From Brachybacterium faecium DSM 4810 (GTDB lineage Bacteria > Actinomycetota > Actinomycetes > Actinomycetales > Dermabacteraceae): 64,000 bases of DNA. The stretch spans positions 2,914,001 to 2,978,000 of the forward strand of contig CP001643.1 in NCBI GenBank assembly GCA_000023405.1, read 5' to 3'. The translations under genes and the position numbers were made by a program. Position 1 is the stretch's first letter. Each line of letters begins with the position of its first letter. Positions 24,354-32,977 of this stretch are shown one piece after another. The notes under the pieces were generated by a model. It made no database searches. It saw only the letters and a program-made list of their open reading frames with translations, and had not been told where the DNA came from.

Positions 24354-26066
24354 ATGACCTCCGAGACGCCGCACAGCGCACCGCGGACGCCCCCCGCACC
24401 GCTGGTGCTGGGGACCTGGACCGCCCCCTCCGACAGCCCCGGGGGCGAGACCCCTCACACCGTCACCCCTCTGTGGGATCAGGCGCTGCCCGCCTCCGTC
24501 TGGCGCGGAGTGCTCGGCGACGTCGAGGTGCGGCTCGAGACCGAGGGCGGGCCCGCCGCGCTGTGGGCCGCCCGGGACGGCCACAGGCGCCGCCTGGCCA
24601 CCGACCTCTCCGCCGAGCATCGTGTGCGCCTGGGACCGGACGGCCCGCAGTGGCTGTGGGTCGAAGGACCGGTCAGCACGGTGACCTGGAGCATCGAGAC
24701 GAGCGTGCAGCTGCCGCCGATCACGGTGGTGGTGCCCACCCGGCTGCGGGAGGACGATGCGCTCACGCAGGCGGAGCGCTTCGCCCGCATGGACTGCGTG
24801 CACGAGGTGATCGTCGTCGATCAGGGCGGCACGCTCGACAGCAGCCCCGACTTCGCCCGCCTGCTCGCCCAGCGGCCCTCGATCCGGCTGATCACCCAGC
24901 CGAACCTCGGCGGCTCCGGCGGCTACGCGCGCGGGATGCTCGAAGCGGCGGCGACCCCGCACCACGCCGTGCTGCTCTCCGACGACGACGCCGTCCTGTC
25001 CGAGGAGTCCCTGCGCCGGATGGCGACGTTCCAGGCGCTCGCCAGCACCCGCACGATCATGGGCGCGCCGCTGTTCTCCGCCGAGCGGCCCGACCGCCTG
25101 ATCGCCCTCGCCGAAGCAGTGCGCGACGGCGATTTCCAGTGGCATGCCTCCGACGGGGTGCGCTCCCCGATCGACCTCGGCGGCACCACCCCCGAGCAGT
25201 GGTCCTTCCTCCGCCGCCGCGGTGAACCGAACTACACCGGCTGGTGGGCGACCCTGTTCCCGCCGGGCACCACCGCCGACCTCGGCCTGCCGGCCCCCTA
25301 TTTCCTGAAGTGGGACGACGCCGAGTACGGGCTGCGCGCCACCGAGCACGGCTATCGACACGTGGTCCTGCCCGGCACGTCCGTGCATCACCCGCCCTGG
25401 AACGCGTACCGCACGCAGATGAGCTGGACCGCGAAGGTGCTGCACCGGAACCGCCTGGCGACCGCCGCCGCGCACGGCGCGGGCCGCGGAGTCCTCGCCT
25501 CCTCGCTGCTGCACCAGGCCAAGCACATCCTCTCCGGGCATCTGCTGACCGCCGAGCTCTGGGAGGAGGGCATCGATGCCGTCCTCGAGGGGCCGGAGGA
25601 GTGGCTGAGCAGCGACCTCCTGGAAGCTCGCACGCGCAGCGCCGCGGTGGTGAAGGCCTGGAACCGCGAGAACGCCCTGCCCACGGACCTCTCCCCCACC
25701 GCAGCCGCCCCGCTGCGGTTCCCGGAGGCGTTGCTCCGCGCCCTGGTGACGATGGTCCGGCCCGACGGCCCGCCCGGCACGGTGATCACGCTGCCCGCTG
25801 ACGAGGTGCACTGGCGCAGCACTCTCGGGGCCGATGCCGTGATCGTCACCGGGGAGGACGGCACCCCCGAGGCGGCGTTCGCGGTGCGCGGCCCGGCGAT
25901 GCGCCGCGCCGCGGCCCGCACGCTGCGCTCGCACGCTCGCCTGGCCCGGCACTGGCGGAGCCTGTCCAGGCAGTACGGTCGTGCACTGCCGCAGCACACC
26001 ACGACCGCGGCCTGGACCGCGCTGCTCGATGCGGCGTCCACCGACGACGACCCCGGGAGGAAGTGA
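24354..26066 (+). CDS. galactofuranosyltransferase GlfT2-like, GT2 family
   Basis: Probably transfers galactofuranose from UDP-Galf onto a cell-wall glycan. The 570-residue product has an N-terminal beta-rich domain, then a GT-A domain with PPITVVVPTRLRED, the donor-site QPNLGGSGGYARGM and the metal-binding DDDA in LLSDDDAVLSEE. W-W-A-T-L-F-P-P follows, then FLKWDDAEYGLRA with the catalytic acid, and PGTSVHHPPW, a metal-binding His. These match mycobacterial GlfT2. The C-terminal region is helical. The ATG at 24354 has GGGGA upstream; GTG 24246 would add 36 residues. The stop overlaps the region of the next start. The acceptor here is unlikely to be mycobacterial arabinogalactan and may be a teichoic-acid-type polymer. 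Confidence 0.85.
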   Translation: MTSETPHSAPRTPPAPLVLGTWTAPSDSPGGETPHTVTPLWDQALPASVWRGVLGDVEVRLETEGGPAALWAARDGHRRRLATDLSAEHRVRLGPDGPQWLWVEGPVSTVTWSIETSVQLPPITVVVPTRLREDDALTQAERFARMDCVHEVIVVDQGGTLDSSPDFARLLAQRPSIRLITQPNLGGSGGYARGMLEAAATPHHAVLLSDDDAVLSEESLRRMATFQALASTRTIMGAPLFSAERPDRLIALAEAVRDGDFQWHASDGVRSPIDLGGTTPEQWSFLRRRGEPNYTGWWATLFPPGTTADLGLPAPYFLKWDDAEYGLRATEHGYRHVVLPGTSVHHPPWNAYRTQMSWTAKVLHRNRLATAAAHGAGRGVLASSLLHQAKHILSGHLLTAELWEEGIDAVLEGPEEWLSSDLLEARTRSAAVVKAWNRENALPTDLSPTAAAPLRFPEALLRALVTMVRPDGPPGTVITLPADEVHWRSTLGADAVIVTGEDGTPEAAFAVRGPAMRRAAARTLRSHARLARHWRSLSRQYGRALPQHTTTAAWTALLDAASTDDDPGRK

Positions 26067-26068
26067 CC

Positions 26069-27328
26069 ATGCCCGCACGCGGCAACGCGCTCAGGCGACG
26101 GGTGCGCAGCGCGGGCGGCAAGCTGCTGCGCCGCTTCCGCCTGCTGCCCGGCGGCATGCCCGACGGGATCGGGGACGACGCCGCGCTCGCCGGGTCCGCT
26201 CTGGACGGCGACGTGGTGGTCTATTTCCCGGACACCATGGACAGCCTGTATCAGCTGCGCAGCTGGTACGGGCCGCTGCTGGAGCTGCACCGCGCCCAGG
26301 GCGTCACGATCGTGTGCATGGACTCGCGCACCGCCGCTGCGATCCGTGCGGAGGTGAACCTGCCGGTGGTCACCATCGCGCTGGACGCGACGCTCGACGC
26401 GATCATCCTGCGCAGCGACACGAAGCTCGTGCTCTACGTGAACTACAACCCGCTGAACACCGCAGCCCTGCGCTCGCGCTCGGCGATCCACGTCTCGCTG
26501 CTGCACGGCGACTCGGACAAGGTGGTCTCGGTCTCCAACCAGATCAAGGCCTACGACTACTCCTTCGTGGCCGGGCAGGCGGCGATCGACCGGCTCGAGC
26601 GGTACACCACCCTGTTCGACGCCCCCGCCCGCTGCATCCCGGTGGGCAGGCCCCCGCTGGACACCGATCTCAGCGAGGTGACGCCCCGCTCCGACGATCG
26701 CCCCACCGTGCTGTACGCGCCGACCTGGGAGGGCGGCCAGGCATCGTCGGCGTACAGCTCGCTGGCCACCCACGGGGTCGCCGCCGTGCGGTCCCTGCTC
26801 GACGAAGGGCTGCGGGTGATCTACCGCCCGCATCCCCTCACCGGGGTGCGGGTGCCCGATTTCGGCGAGGCGGATCGCGAGCTGCGGGAGATGCTGGAGG
26901 CGGCAGGCGGAGGCGGGGCCGGCGGGTTCGTCAGCACGAACCGTCCGCTCCACCAGGACTTCACCGACTCCGATCTCATCCTGTGCGACGTCTCGGCGGT
27001 CTCCGGGGACTGGCTGCCCACCGGGAAGCCGATGATCATCACCCGACCCGCGGACCCGCAGTCGCGAGACGCCGCGACCGCTCTGCTGAGCATGTCCCCG
27101 CGGCTCACCGCCTCCGAGGCCTCGACCGCCGGGACCCTCGCCCGCGATCTCATCGAGAACGACCCCCTGCGCGAGGAGCGCATCGAGCTGATCGAGTACT
27201 ACCTCGGCGACATCACCCCCGGCAGCTCCCTGACCCGCTTCCTCGAGGCGTGCCGGCGCCTCGCCGCGCGGCGTGACGAGCTGTGGCAGCGGATCCAGGA
27301 GCAGGAGGGTGCGCGCGGGCCCGATTGA
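26069..27328 (+). CDS. CDP-glycerol/ribitol glycerophosphotransferase family protein, short form
   Basis: TagF/TarF-like polyol-phosphate transferase, 419 residues without the membrane domain found in its two relatives at 27452 and 39487. Motifs are LLHGDSDK, FVAGQAAIDR, VLYAPTWEG, IYRPHP and LCDVSAVSGDWL, whose His, Asp and Lys residues match the active-site blocks of TagF. The ATG at 26069 has GGGAGG eight bases upstream and is preferred to the GTG at 26063, which overlaps the GlfT2-like stop. It probably adds one or a few polyol-phosphate units, since primases of this group are shorter than polymerases. The exact substrate (glycerol or ribitol phosphate) cannot be told from sequence. Confidence 0.85.
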   Translation: MPARGNALRRRVRSAGGKLLRRFRLLPGGMPDGIGDDAALAGSALDGDVVVYFPDTMDSLYQLRSWYGPLLELHRAQGVTIVCMDSRTAAAIRAEVNLPVVTIALDATLDAIILRSDTKLVLYVNYNPLNTAALRSRSAIHVSLLHGDSDKVVSVSNQIKAYDYSFVAGQAAIDRLERYTTLFDAPARCIPVGRPPLDTDLSEVTPRSDDRPTVLYAPTWEGGQASSAYSSLATHGVAAVRSLLDEGLRVIYRPHPLTGVRVPDFGEADRELREMLEAAGGGGAGGFVSTNRPLHQDFTDSDLILCDVSAVSGDWLPTGKPMIITRPADPQSRDAATALLSMSPRLTASEASTAGTLARDLIENDPLREERIELIEYYLGDITPGSSLTRFLEACRRLAARRDELWQRIQEQEGARGPD

Positions 27329-27451
27329 CTCCGCGCAGACGCCGCCTGATCGACCGGAGGGGGTGGCGGCAGGCTGCCCGATCGACCCACAGGACCGCTC
27401 GTCGGCCCTTCCCCTCACAGAGAACGACCACAACCCCTTCTAGGAGACCTC

Positions 27452-29182
27452 TTGTTCGGCGCCAGCATCCCCCTCAAGAAGGCATCACGACTGCTCGGTG
27501 TCTGGCCCACGCTGATCACGGTGCTCACCGCGGCATCCCTTCTGGTGGCGCTTTCGGCGGATCATCTGATCGTCGCGGGCATCGCCGTGGTCATCCCCCC
27601 GCTCGTCATCGCCTGGAGGCAGCGCAGGACCCTCTTCGCGCGTCCCCGCGGGGCTGCCGTCATGCGCCGCTACGCGGTGGCCCGCTACGTGTCGCTGGCC
27701 GCCGTCGCGGCCCTCGCATACCGACACGGCGAGTGGTCGTTCCTCTGGCTGATCATCATCGCGCTCTTCGTCATCACGCTTGAGCTCGAGCGCTCGATCC
27801 AGACGCTGAGCCGCTTCACCAAGGTCTATGCCACGAACTTCCCCGGACCTGAGCAGCGGGTGCGGGCGGCGTTCAGATACGGGATCGTCTACCAGCTCGG
27901 ACTCGCGGCGCTGGTGCTCCTCGCCCTCGCGCCGAGCCTCCCCCGCGCCGCCGCGTGGCTCTGCCTGATCCTCGGCCTCGTGATCGTCGGCGTCGGCTTG
28001 TTCGCCGTGAAGGACTGCGTCGATCGGATTCGTGCGCGTCACGCCTTCCAAAAGCATCTCCCCGAGGCGCTGGAGGAGCTCGAACCAGTCTTCTACCTGT
28101 ACTGGCAGGCGGCGCCCGGTTCCGGCTTCCAGATCGCGATGTGGCTGCCCTACCTGGACCGTCTCGGTGTCCCCTACGCCGTGGTCGTACGCACTGCCGC
28201 GAACTTCCGCGAGGCCTCCCGGCTCACTGAGCGCCCGATCCTGTACCGCCAGTACATGACCGATCTCGAGGAGACCCTCGTCCCTTCGCTGCGAGGGGTG
28301 TTCTACGTCAACGGCTCGATCCGAAACAACCACCTCACGCGGTACGCCCACCTCACCCACATCCAGCTGAACCACGGGGAGTCCGACAAGGCGCCCAGCA
28401 CGAACCCGGTGATCCGGATGTTCGATCTGAACTTCGTCGCCGGGCAGGCCGCCATCGACCGCTTCGCGCAGCAGGGGGTCGCGATGCCTCGAGAGATGTT
28501 CCGGATCGTGGGTCGCCCGCAGGTCGAGGATGTCGAAGCACAGGAGCATCCGATCACCGGCCTCGGCGCCCCCACCGTTCTGTACGCGCCGACGTGGGAG
28601 GGATACCACGAGGACGCGCGCTACTCCTCCCTGCTCTCCGGGACGAAGATCGTCCAGAACCTCCTGGACCGCGGCTGCACCGTGGTGTTCCGCCCCCACC
28701 CGTACTGCTATCGCACGAAGACCTACCGTCAGGCATGCGTGGCCATCAAGAAGATGCTGCGGGCCGACGCGGAGATCACGGGCAGGGAGCACCTGTGCGG
28801 CTACGTCGCGGAGAAGGAGATGAGCATCGTCGACTGCTTCAACGCGTCGGACGCGATGATCTCGGACGTCTCGAGCGTGGTCGGCGACTACCTCTTCTCT
28901 CGGAAGCCGCTGGCGATGGTCTCCACCCGCCACACCCGGGAGGAGTTCCGCAGCGAGTTCCCGATGGCGCGGGCGGCGTACGTCCTCGACGCCACCGGCG
29001 AGGAGCTCGGGAATCTCGACGAGATGCTCGAGGACCTGCTCGTGGAGGACCCGCTGGCACAGACCCGAGCGTCCCTGGCCACCTACTACCTCGGTGACAT
29101 CCCTCGGGAGGACTACGCCCAGCGCTTCATCGACGTCGCCCGCGAGGAGCTCGGCGTCGGCATCGGGGCCTCGCACGGCTGA
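27452..29182 (+). CDS. CDP-glycerol/ribitol polyol-phosphate transferase with N-terminal membrane domain
   Basis: 576 residues. About 200 N-terminal residues hold several membrane helices (for example LIVAGIAVVIPPLVIAW, FLWLIIIALFVITLEL, LGLAALVLLALAP, LCLILGLVIVGVGLFAV). The TagF-type catalytic domain follows, with LNHGESDKAPS, FVAGQAAIDRF, VLYAPTWEGYHEDARYSSL, VVFRPHP and SDAMISDVSSVVGDYL. The start is a TTG with AGGAG five to six bases upstream; no ATG or GTG gives a better N-terminus. It is a paralogue of 39487-41247. It probably polymerises a polyol-phosphate chain at the membrane, working with the CDP-ribitol genes that follow. Confidence 0.85.
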   Translation: MFGASIPLKKASRLLGVWPTLITVLTAASLLVALSADHLIVAGIAVVIPPLVIAWRQRRTLFARPRGAAVMRRYAVARYVSLAAVAALAYRHGEWSFLWLIIIALFVITLELERSIQTLSRFTKVYATNFPGPEQRVRAAFRYGIVYQLGLAALVLLALAPSLPRAAAWLCLILGLVIVGVGLFAVKDCVDRIRARHAFQKHLPEALEELEPVFYLYWQAAPGSGFQIAMWLPYLDRLGVPYAVVVRTAANFREASRLTERPILYRQYMTDLEETLVPSLRGVFYVNGSIRNNHLTRYAHLTHIQLNHGESDKAPSTNPVIRMFDLNFVAGQAAIDRFAQQGVAMPREMFRIVGRPQVEDVEAQEHPITGLGAPTVLYAPTWEGYHEDARYSSLLSGTKIVQNLLDRGCTVVFRPHPYCYRTKTYRQACVAIKKMLRADAEITGREHLCGYVAEKEMSIVDCFNASDAMISDVSSVVGDYLFSRKPLAMVSTRHTREEFRSEFPMARAAYVLDATGEELGNLDEMLEDLLVEDPLAQTRASLATYYLGDIPREDYAQRFIDVAREELGVGIGASHG

Positions 29183-29402
29183 GCGGAGGCCCGCGCCCCC
29201 GAACGTCCTCGACGCTCCGCTCCGCAACACGCCTCTCCGGGGCCGACGGCTTCGAGATCGGGCCGCTCCGGTCTTGTAAGGTGACGAACGTATATACGGC
29301 AGGTGAACTGCCGGGAGATCGACCTCGCGGAGGTTTGACCACGACAGACCGGTCCGACCGCAATGAAGCGGAGCATCACACCAACGGCATGAAGGAACCT
29401 CT
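29183..29402 (+). promoter_or_regulatory. leader region of the CDP-ribitol gene pair with TATATA and a small hairpin
   Basis: TATATA at 29291-29296 is the best -10 in the gap. A short stem-loop CGGCAG-GTGAA-CTGCCG (29297-29313) starts right behind it. This leaves a leader of about 100 bases before the ATG at 29403, so the pair can probably be transcribed independently of the preceding transferase. Confidence 0.45.
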
Positions 29403-30089
29403 ATGTACTCACTGATACTGCTGAACGGAGGGATCGGGGCCCGCATCGGCGCGAACCAGCCGAAGCAGCTGCTGAAACTCCGCGGCATCCCGATCCTCGT
29501 CTACGCACTGATCAAGGCCGATCGGGTCGAGAAGATCGACCAGATCGTCCTGAACTACCCTCCGGGCTGGAAGGAAGCCGTCGAGGAGGTGCTCGAGGAC
29601 TACGCCATCTCCACCCCCGTGGCCCTCGTCGAGGCCGGCGACTCCCGCCATTCCTCGGTCGCGGCCATGCTCCCGCACTGCACGAACGACCACGTGATCA
29701 TCCACGAGGCCGCCCGTCCGCTGGTGAGCCAGGAGAACTTCGAGAGCCTCATCGAGGACGAGCACGACAACGTCTCGCTGATGACTCCGATCTCCTTCAC
29801 CGTGGCCCCTGTCGACCCGGTCACGCACGCGGTCACCGGGTCGCTCGAGCGCGACAGGCTGCGCAACGTGCAGCTGCCCCAGAAGTTCGCCAAGGCGGAT
29901 CTCTCCGCCGCGCACGAGAAGGCGAAGCAGGACGGCAAGGTGTTCACGGAGGACGCGACCCTCGTCGCAGATGCCGGCCATCCCGTGTACTTCATCGACG
30001 GCTCGGACGTGAACTTCAAGGTCACCACGCCCACTGATCTGCGCATGGCGGGCTTCCTCCTGCGCCCGGAGGAGGAAGACGATGACTAA
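29403..30089 (+). CDS. ribitol-5-phosphate cytidylyltransferase (IspD/TarI family)
   Basis: Makes CDP-ribitol from ribitol 5-phosphate and CTP. The 228-residue GT-A-like nucleotidyltransferase has the glycine-rich start LLNGGIGARIGANQPKQLL, in which GG.G.R and K bind CTP. It also has HEAARPLVS, RDRLRNVQLPQKF, EDATLVADAG and KVTTPTDL. The family includes IspD, but the wall-polymer context and the overlapping reductase gene favour the TarI role. The ATG has AAGGA six bases upstream. The next gene begins eight bases before its stop. Together the two would do the job of the fused H. influenzae enzyme Bcs1. Confidence 0.85.
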   Translation: MYSLILLNGGIGARIGANQPKQLLKLRGIPILVYALIKADRVEKIDQIVLNYPPGWKEAVEEVLEDYAISTPVALVEAGDSRHSSVAAMLPHCTNDHVIIHEAARPLVSQENFESLIEDEHDNVSLMTPISFTVAPVDPVTHAVTGSLERDRLRNVQLPQKFAKADLSAAHEKAKQDGKVFTEDATLVADAGHPVYFIDGSDVNFKVTTPTDLRMAGFLLRPEEEDDD

Positions 30090-30789
30090 GACTGCTCTCG
30101 TCACCGGTGCTTCGCGCGGAATCGGTCTGGAGACCGTCCGCCGCTTCATCCACAACAGCGAGGACATCACCACCATCGTGATGTTCGCCCGCAAGTCGAG
30201 CGACTTCGACGAGGCGGTCGAGGAGCTGCGCGCCTCCAGCCCGGTGGGCCGCAAGATCGTCACCCGTTACGTCGACGTCGGCGACAGGGACTCGCTGCAC
30301 GAGAACCTCGAGTCCGTGCATGAGGAGGTCGGCAACATCGACATCCTCGTGAACAACGCGGGGTACACGAACCCGGTCCCGCTGCAGCAGGCCGAGATCG
30401 ACGACTTCGAGAAGACGATGAACGTGAACGTCTACGCGCCGTTCCTCATCGTGAAGTGGCTGCTGAACCACGGCAACGTGTTCAAGCTGATCGTCAACAT
30501 CGCCTCCACCGCCGGCATGAACGGTCGCTCGGGCTGGCTCACCTACTCCGCGTCCAAGGCCGCGGTGATCAACATGAGCCAGGTGATGCGCGAGGAGCTC
30601 GCGATCTACGGGACCCGCGTGGTCTGCCTCTCCCCCGGCCGTACCGCGACTGCGCTGCGCCGCACGCTCGCACCGGAGGAGGACCCGTCCACGATCATGC
30701 AGCCCGAGCACGTCGCTCGCGTGATCGAGACGTTCACCTCCCCCGTCGGCAGGTTCATCGACTCGGAGAACGTCGTCGTTCGTCAGTGA
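30082..30789 (+). CDS. SDR oxidoreductase, probable ribulose-5-phosphate reductase for CDP-ribitol synthesis
   Basis: 235-residue short-chain dehydrogenase with cofactor motif TGASRGIG (residues 8-15), NNAG (~90), catalytic Ser in NIASTAGMNG and the YSASK pair. It overlaps the cytidylyltransferase by eight bases, showing translational coupling. In Bcs1/Acs1 a TarI-like domain is fused to an SDR domain that reduces ribulose 5-phosphate to ribitol 5-phosphate; by analogy this SDR is the reductase. In Staphylococcus the reductase TarJ belongs to a different, zinc-dependent family. The reaction is inferred from context; the SDR fold is certain. Confidence 0.83.
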   Translation: MTKTALVTGASRGIGLETVRRFIHNSEDITTIVMFARKSSDFDEAVEELRASSPVGRKIVTRYVDVGDRDSLHENLESVHEEVGNIDILVNNAGYTNPVPLQQAEIDDFEKTMNVNVYAPFLIVKWLLNHGNVFKLIVNIASTAGMNGRSGWLTYSASKAAVINMSQVMREELAIYGTRVVCLSPGRTATALRRTLAPEEDPSTIMQPEHVARVIETFTSPVGRFIDSENVVVRQ

Positions 30790-31267
30790 CCGACGAGGTC
30801 CATCGAGCTCCGCGTGGCCCCGGCAGATGCTGCCGGGGCCACGCGCTTGCCTAGGGCTCTTCATCTCGTGGGCCGAGTTCAATCTGGTCGACCACAGTGC
30901 CTAGGCGATGCGTGGGGACGATGCATTCCCGCCACCATGGGCTGGCCCACATAGTCGTCCCCTACGACCAAGCGGTCGGCGTTGATCGGCGGCCTCCCGA
31001 CGGGTGCTTGAAAGGGATGTTCCCGCGGGTTGGGTCTCTCTGACCAGTGCAAACACTGACAGGCGGTTCCAGGAAACGGCCGCCGCGAGTCCTCGATTTC
31101 CCGGCTGCAGACAGACGGGTGCTCGCCCCGCGAATCGGCGATACCGCAGTGCTCGGGACGGGCACCGACCTCGCTTAGGCTTAAGGCTTGCCGGTCCATC
31201 CGCAGCCCTCGAGGCTCCGCCGGTGCAGGAGTGAAGGATTGCCAACGCAGTCCCACGAGGAGGAAAG
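30790..31267. other. intergenic region, 478 bases
   Basis: Starts with the terminator of the CDP-ribitol pair. The remaining ~420 bases have no open reading frame with convincing similarity on either strand and are less GC-biased than genes nearby. A strong ribosome-binding site AGGAGGAAAG lies at its right end, before a TTG start at 31268. I see no gene or RNA that I can name. Confidence 0.5.
30811..30845 (+). terminator. intrinsic terminator of the CDP-ribitol operon
   Basis: A perfect 15-base stem (30811-30825 with 30831-30845) with loop GATGC, 22 bases after the SDR stop, followed by CTTGCCT. The T-tract is weak but the stem is very stable. Confidence 0.72.
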
Positions 31268-31532
31268 TTGTTCGGTTTCAAGAAGAGGGCACCCGCTTCA
31301 CGCCGTCCCACCGTGGACGTGCCCATCTACTGTCTGATGGGCATCATCCCCGAGACTTTCGGCGGCATGACCACCGTTCTTCTCCAGCGGAGCTCCGCTC
31401 TCGCCGATATCGCGGGGCGTCGTGTGGAGATCCTGACCAAGTCCTCCAGCATGCCGGATCCGATCCAGCGCGCAGAGGCACTCCATGACGATGGCCGCCT
31501 CAGTTCACGCGTAGGCATCCGCAACGTCTGGT
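31268..31532 (+). pseudogene. TagE-like glycosyltransferase, 5' fragment (cut by IS)
   Basis: N-terminal 88 codons of a family 4 glycosyltransferase, starting at a TTG with a strong AGGAGG ten bases before it and reading MFGFKKRAPASRR. The segment IPETFGGMTTVLLQRSSALAD fits the acceptor-side start of TagE/TarM-type enzymes. The frame is interrupted after ...RVGIRNVW by an insertion sequence and then runs 22 codons into it (to 31558). If the insertion and one target copy are removed, the frame joins exactly to the fragment at 32978. Confidence 0.88.
31525..31532. repeat. 8-bp target-site duplication, left copy
   Basis: CGTCTGGT, identical to 32978-32985 on the other side of the insertion sequence. 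Eight bases is the length typical of ISL3-family insertions. Confidence 0.93.
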
Positions 31533-31554
31533 GGCTCTTCGCGGTTCGTGGTGA
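31533..31554. repeat. left terminal inverted repeat of the IS
   Basis: Starts GGCTCTTCGCGGTTCG and matches the complement of 32956-32977 at 21 of 22 positions. Confidence 0.93.
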
Positions 31555-31576
31555 ATGACCCTGCTGTGGCGGGTAT

Positions 31577-32863
31577 TCACGCTACGGTTCTCGCGGCGCT
31601 GGCTAACAGGATACGGGTCCGGTAGTTCTCCGCGTTACGGAAGCCGCGACCGGTGCGTTTGATGTTCTTGATGCCGGTGTTCGCTGCCTCGACTCGGGCG
31701 GTGGTCGCGCCGGTGACGATGAGGACCTCGATCGCGTCCCACCAGGTCACGACGGTGTCGTAGAGCTTGGTCGCCTCGGGCATGTTCGCGAGCTGGGCGA
31801 AGTAGCCCATCCGCATCCGTTCGTCCCAGGCCTGGGCGAGGGTGTCGGTGGCCAGCAAGCGGCGGAGCTGCTCCTTGATGCCCCAGGCGGCAGAGAGCTC
31901 GTCGGTGGGGTCATCGGTGCGGAACACCGTCTCCAGGCGGTCCCACGCTTTCGGGGTGAGGGTGTCAGCTCCGCGCAGCAGCAGCATCCGGTGGGCCCAG
32001 GCCGGGTCGTCCTTCCGGCCCCGACGACCACGATGAGCGCGGGCGAGACGCTGACGGACGGTGGTGACCATGTCGTTTCCGAGCTTGACGAGGTGGAACT
32101 TGTCGACCGAGACCGCAACGCGGGGCAGGTAGGTCCGCAGTGCTTTGCGGAACGCGGCCGAGGGATCGATGGCGACGATCTCGATCCGCTCCCGCCAGAG
32201 CTCGGAGCGCTGGGCGAGCCAGTCGCCGATGGCGGTGGAGTCCCGGCCGTCGACGATACCGAGGACCTGCCCGGTGGAGAGGTCGACCAGGGTCGTCATC
32301 CAGGGCTCGAACCGTCTCCAGGCACCGTCGTCGGTGCGGAACCAGCGCACCGACCGGTAGCGGTGCTCATCGATGCCCAGGCGCGTCACTGACACGTCCT
32401 CGGCGGTGGGCAGGACCACGGCGGCAGCCGCCAGCGCGGCTTGGACCAGCCACCACGAGACGCCATGGGCCCGGGCGACTTCCGAGGCTGCCCGGCCAGA
32501 GGTGATCACCGCGGAGACGACCTGATCCCGCAGCCGGGTCGTCGAGCGCGCGCGGTGCGGGACCTGGTCGGTCGCTTCCCAGAACGTGCGCCGGGCGCAG
32601 GCCGGCTCGAGGCAGAACCAGCGTCGCTTGGCCCACACCACCGCCATCGCCCCGGCCACGGGGACGTCTCGCACCTTCTGGGATCGGCGGGAGTGGACCT
32701 TGGTCGCGAGCACCCCGCACGACGGACAGCCCGGCGGCTCGATGGATTCGATCACCACCCGCCGGCCTCCATCGGGCAGGTCGATCGCGTCGATGACGCG
32801 GTAGTCGGGCAGGTTGAAGATCGTGCTCGCAGCATCTCGCTGCGAACCCGTATTCTCATGCAC
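31577..32863 (-). CDS. ISL3 family transposase
   Basis: 428 residues, full length for the family. The N-terminal zinc-ribbon-like part has PGCPSCGVLATKVHSRR and a second Cys pair (FCLEPAC). A helix-turn-helix follows (SEVARAHGVSWWLVQ). The catalytic DDE-type domain has LGIDEHRYR, VAIDPSAAF, FHLVKLGNDM, and near the C-terminus ARVEAANTGIKNIKR with the Glu and RTGRGFRNAENYRTRI, which are hallmarks of ISL3 transposases. It is intact and reads towards the left end of the element. The start used is the ATG at 32863. Confidence 0.95.
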   Translation of the reverse strand: MHENTGSQRDAASTIFNLPDYRVIDAIDLPDGGRRVVIESIEPPGCPSCGVLATKVHSRRSQKVRDVPVAGAMAVVWAKRRWFCLEPACARRTFWEATDQVPHRARSTTRLRDQVVSAVITSGRAASEVARAHGVSWWLVQAALAAAAVVLPTAEDVSVTRLGIDEHRYRSVRWFRTDDGAWRRFEPWMTTLVDLSTGQVLGIVDGRDSTAIGDWLAQRSELWRERIEIVAIDPSAAFRKALRTYLPRVAVSVDKFHLVKLGNDMVTTVRQRLARAHRGRRGRKDDPAWAHRMLLLRGADTLTPKAWDRLETVFRTDDPTDELSAAWGIKEQLRRLLATDTLAQAWDERMRMGYFAQLANMPEATKLYDTVVTWWDAIEVLIVTGATTARVEAANTGIKNIKRTGRGFRNAENYRTRILLASAARTVA

Positions 32864-32955
32864 AGGCTCGTGGTCCTCTGGGATGTGGCTGTCTAGACAA
32901 CACCCATCACAGCAGGACCACGGGTCGTTCTACGCCAGCGACGCGACGCTCTCCT

Positions 32956-32977
32956 TCACCACGAGCCGCGAAGAGCC
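32956..32977. repeat. right terminal inverted repeat of the IS
   Basis: Ends CGCGAAGAGCC on the plus strand and pairs with the left repeat with one mismatch. The second target copy CGTCTGGT follows at 32978-32985. Confidence 0.93.

Larger units (their letters stand above)
31533..32977 (-). mobile_element. complete ISL3-family insertion sequence, 1445 bp
   Basis: Bounded by 22-base terminal inverted repeats (31533-31554 and 32956-32977) that differ at one position and begin with GGCTCTTCGCGG, the kind of end seen in ISL3 elements. Direct repeats CGTCTGGT flank it. It carries one intact transposase gene on the minus strand. All structural parts are intact and the duplication is perfect, so the insertion is probably recent and the element may still be able to move. 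It interrupts a glycosyltransferase gene in the glycopolymer region. Confidence 0.95.

Noticed and set aside
30846..31267. Minus- and plus-strand open frames in the gap before the interrupted glycosyltransferase
   Set aside because: Compositions are Arg/Pro/Ser-rich without domain features, and the frames overlap each other; treated as non-coding.
32814..32977. The hybrid frame from inside the IS into the glycosyltransferase as a normal gene start
   Set aside because: The first ~55 codons belong to the IS end; the natural N-terminus is at 31268. Treated as a possible read-through product only.
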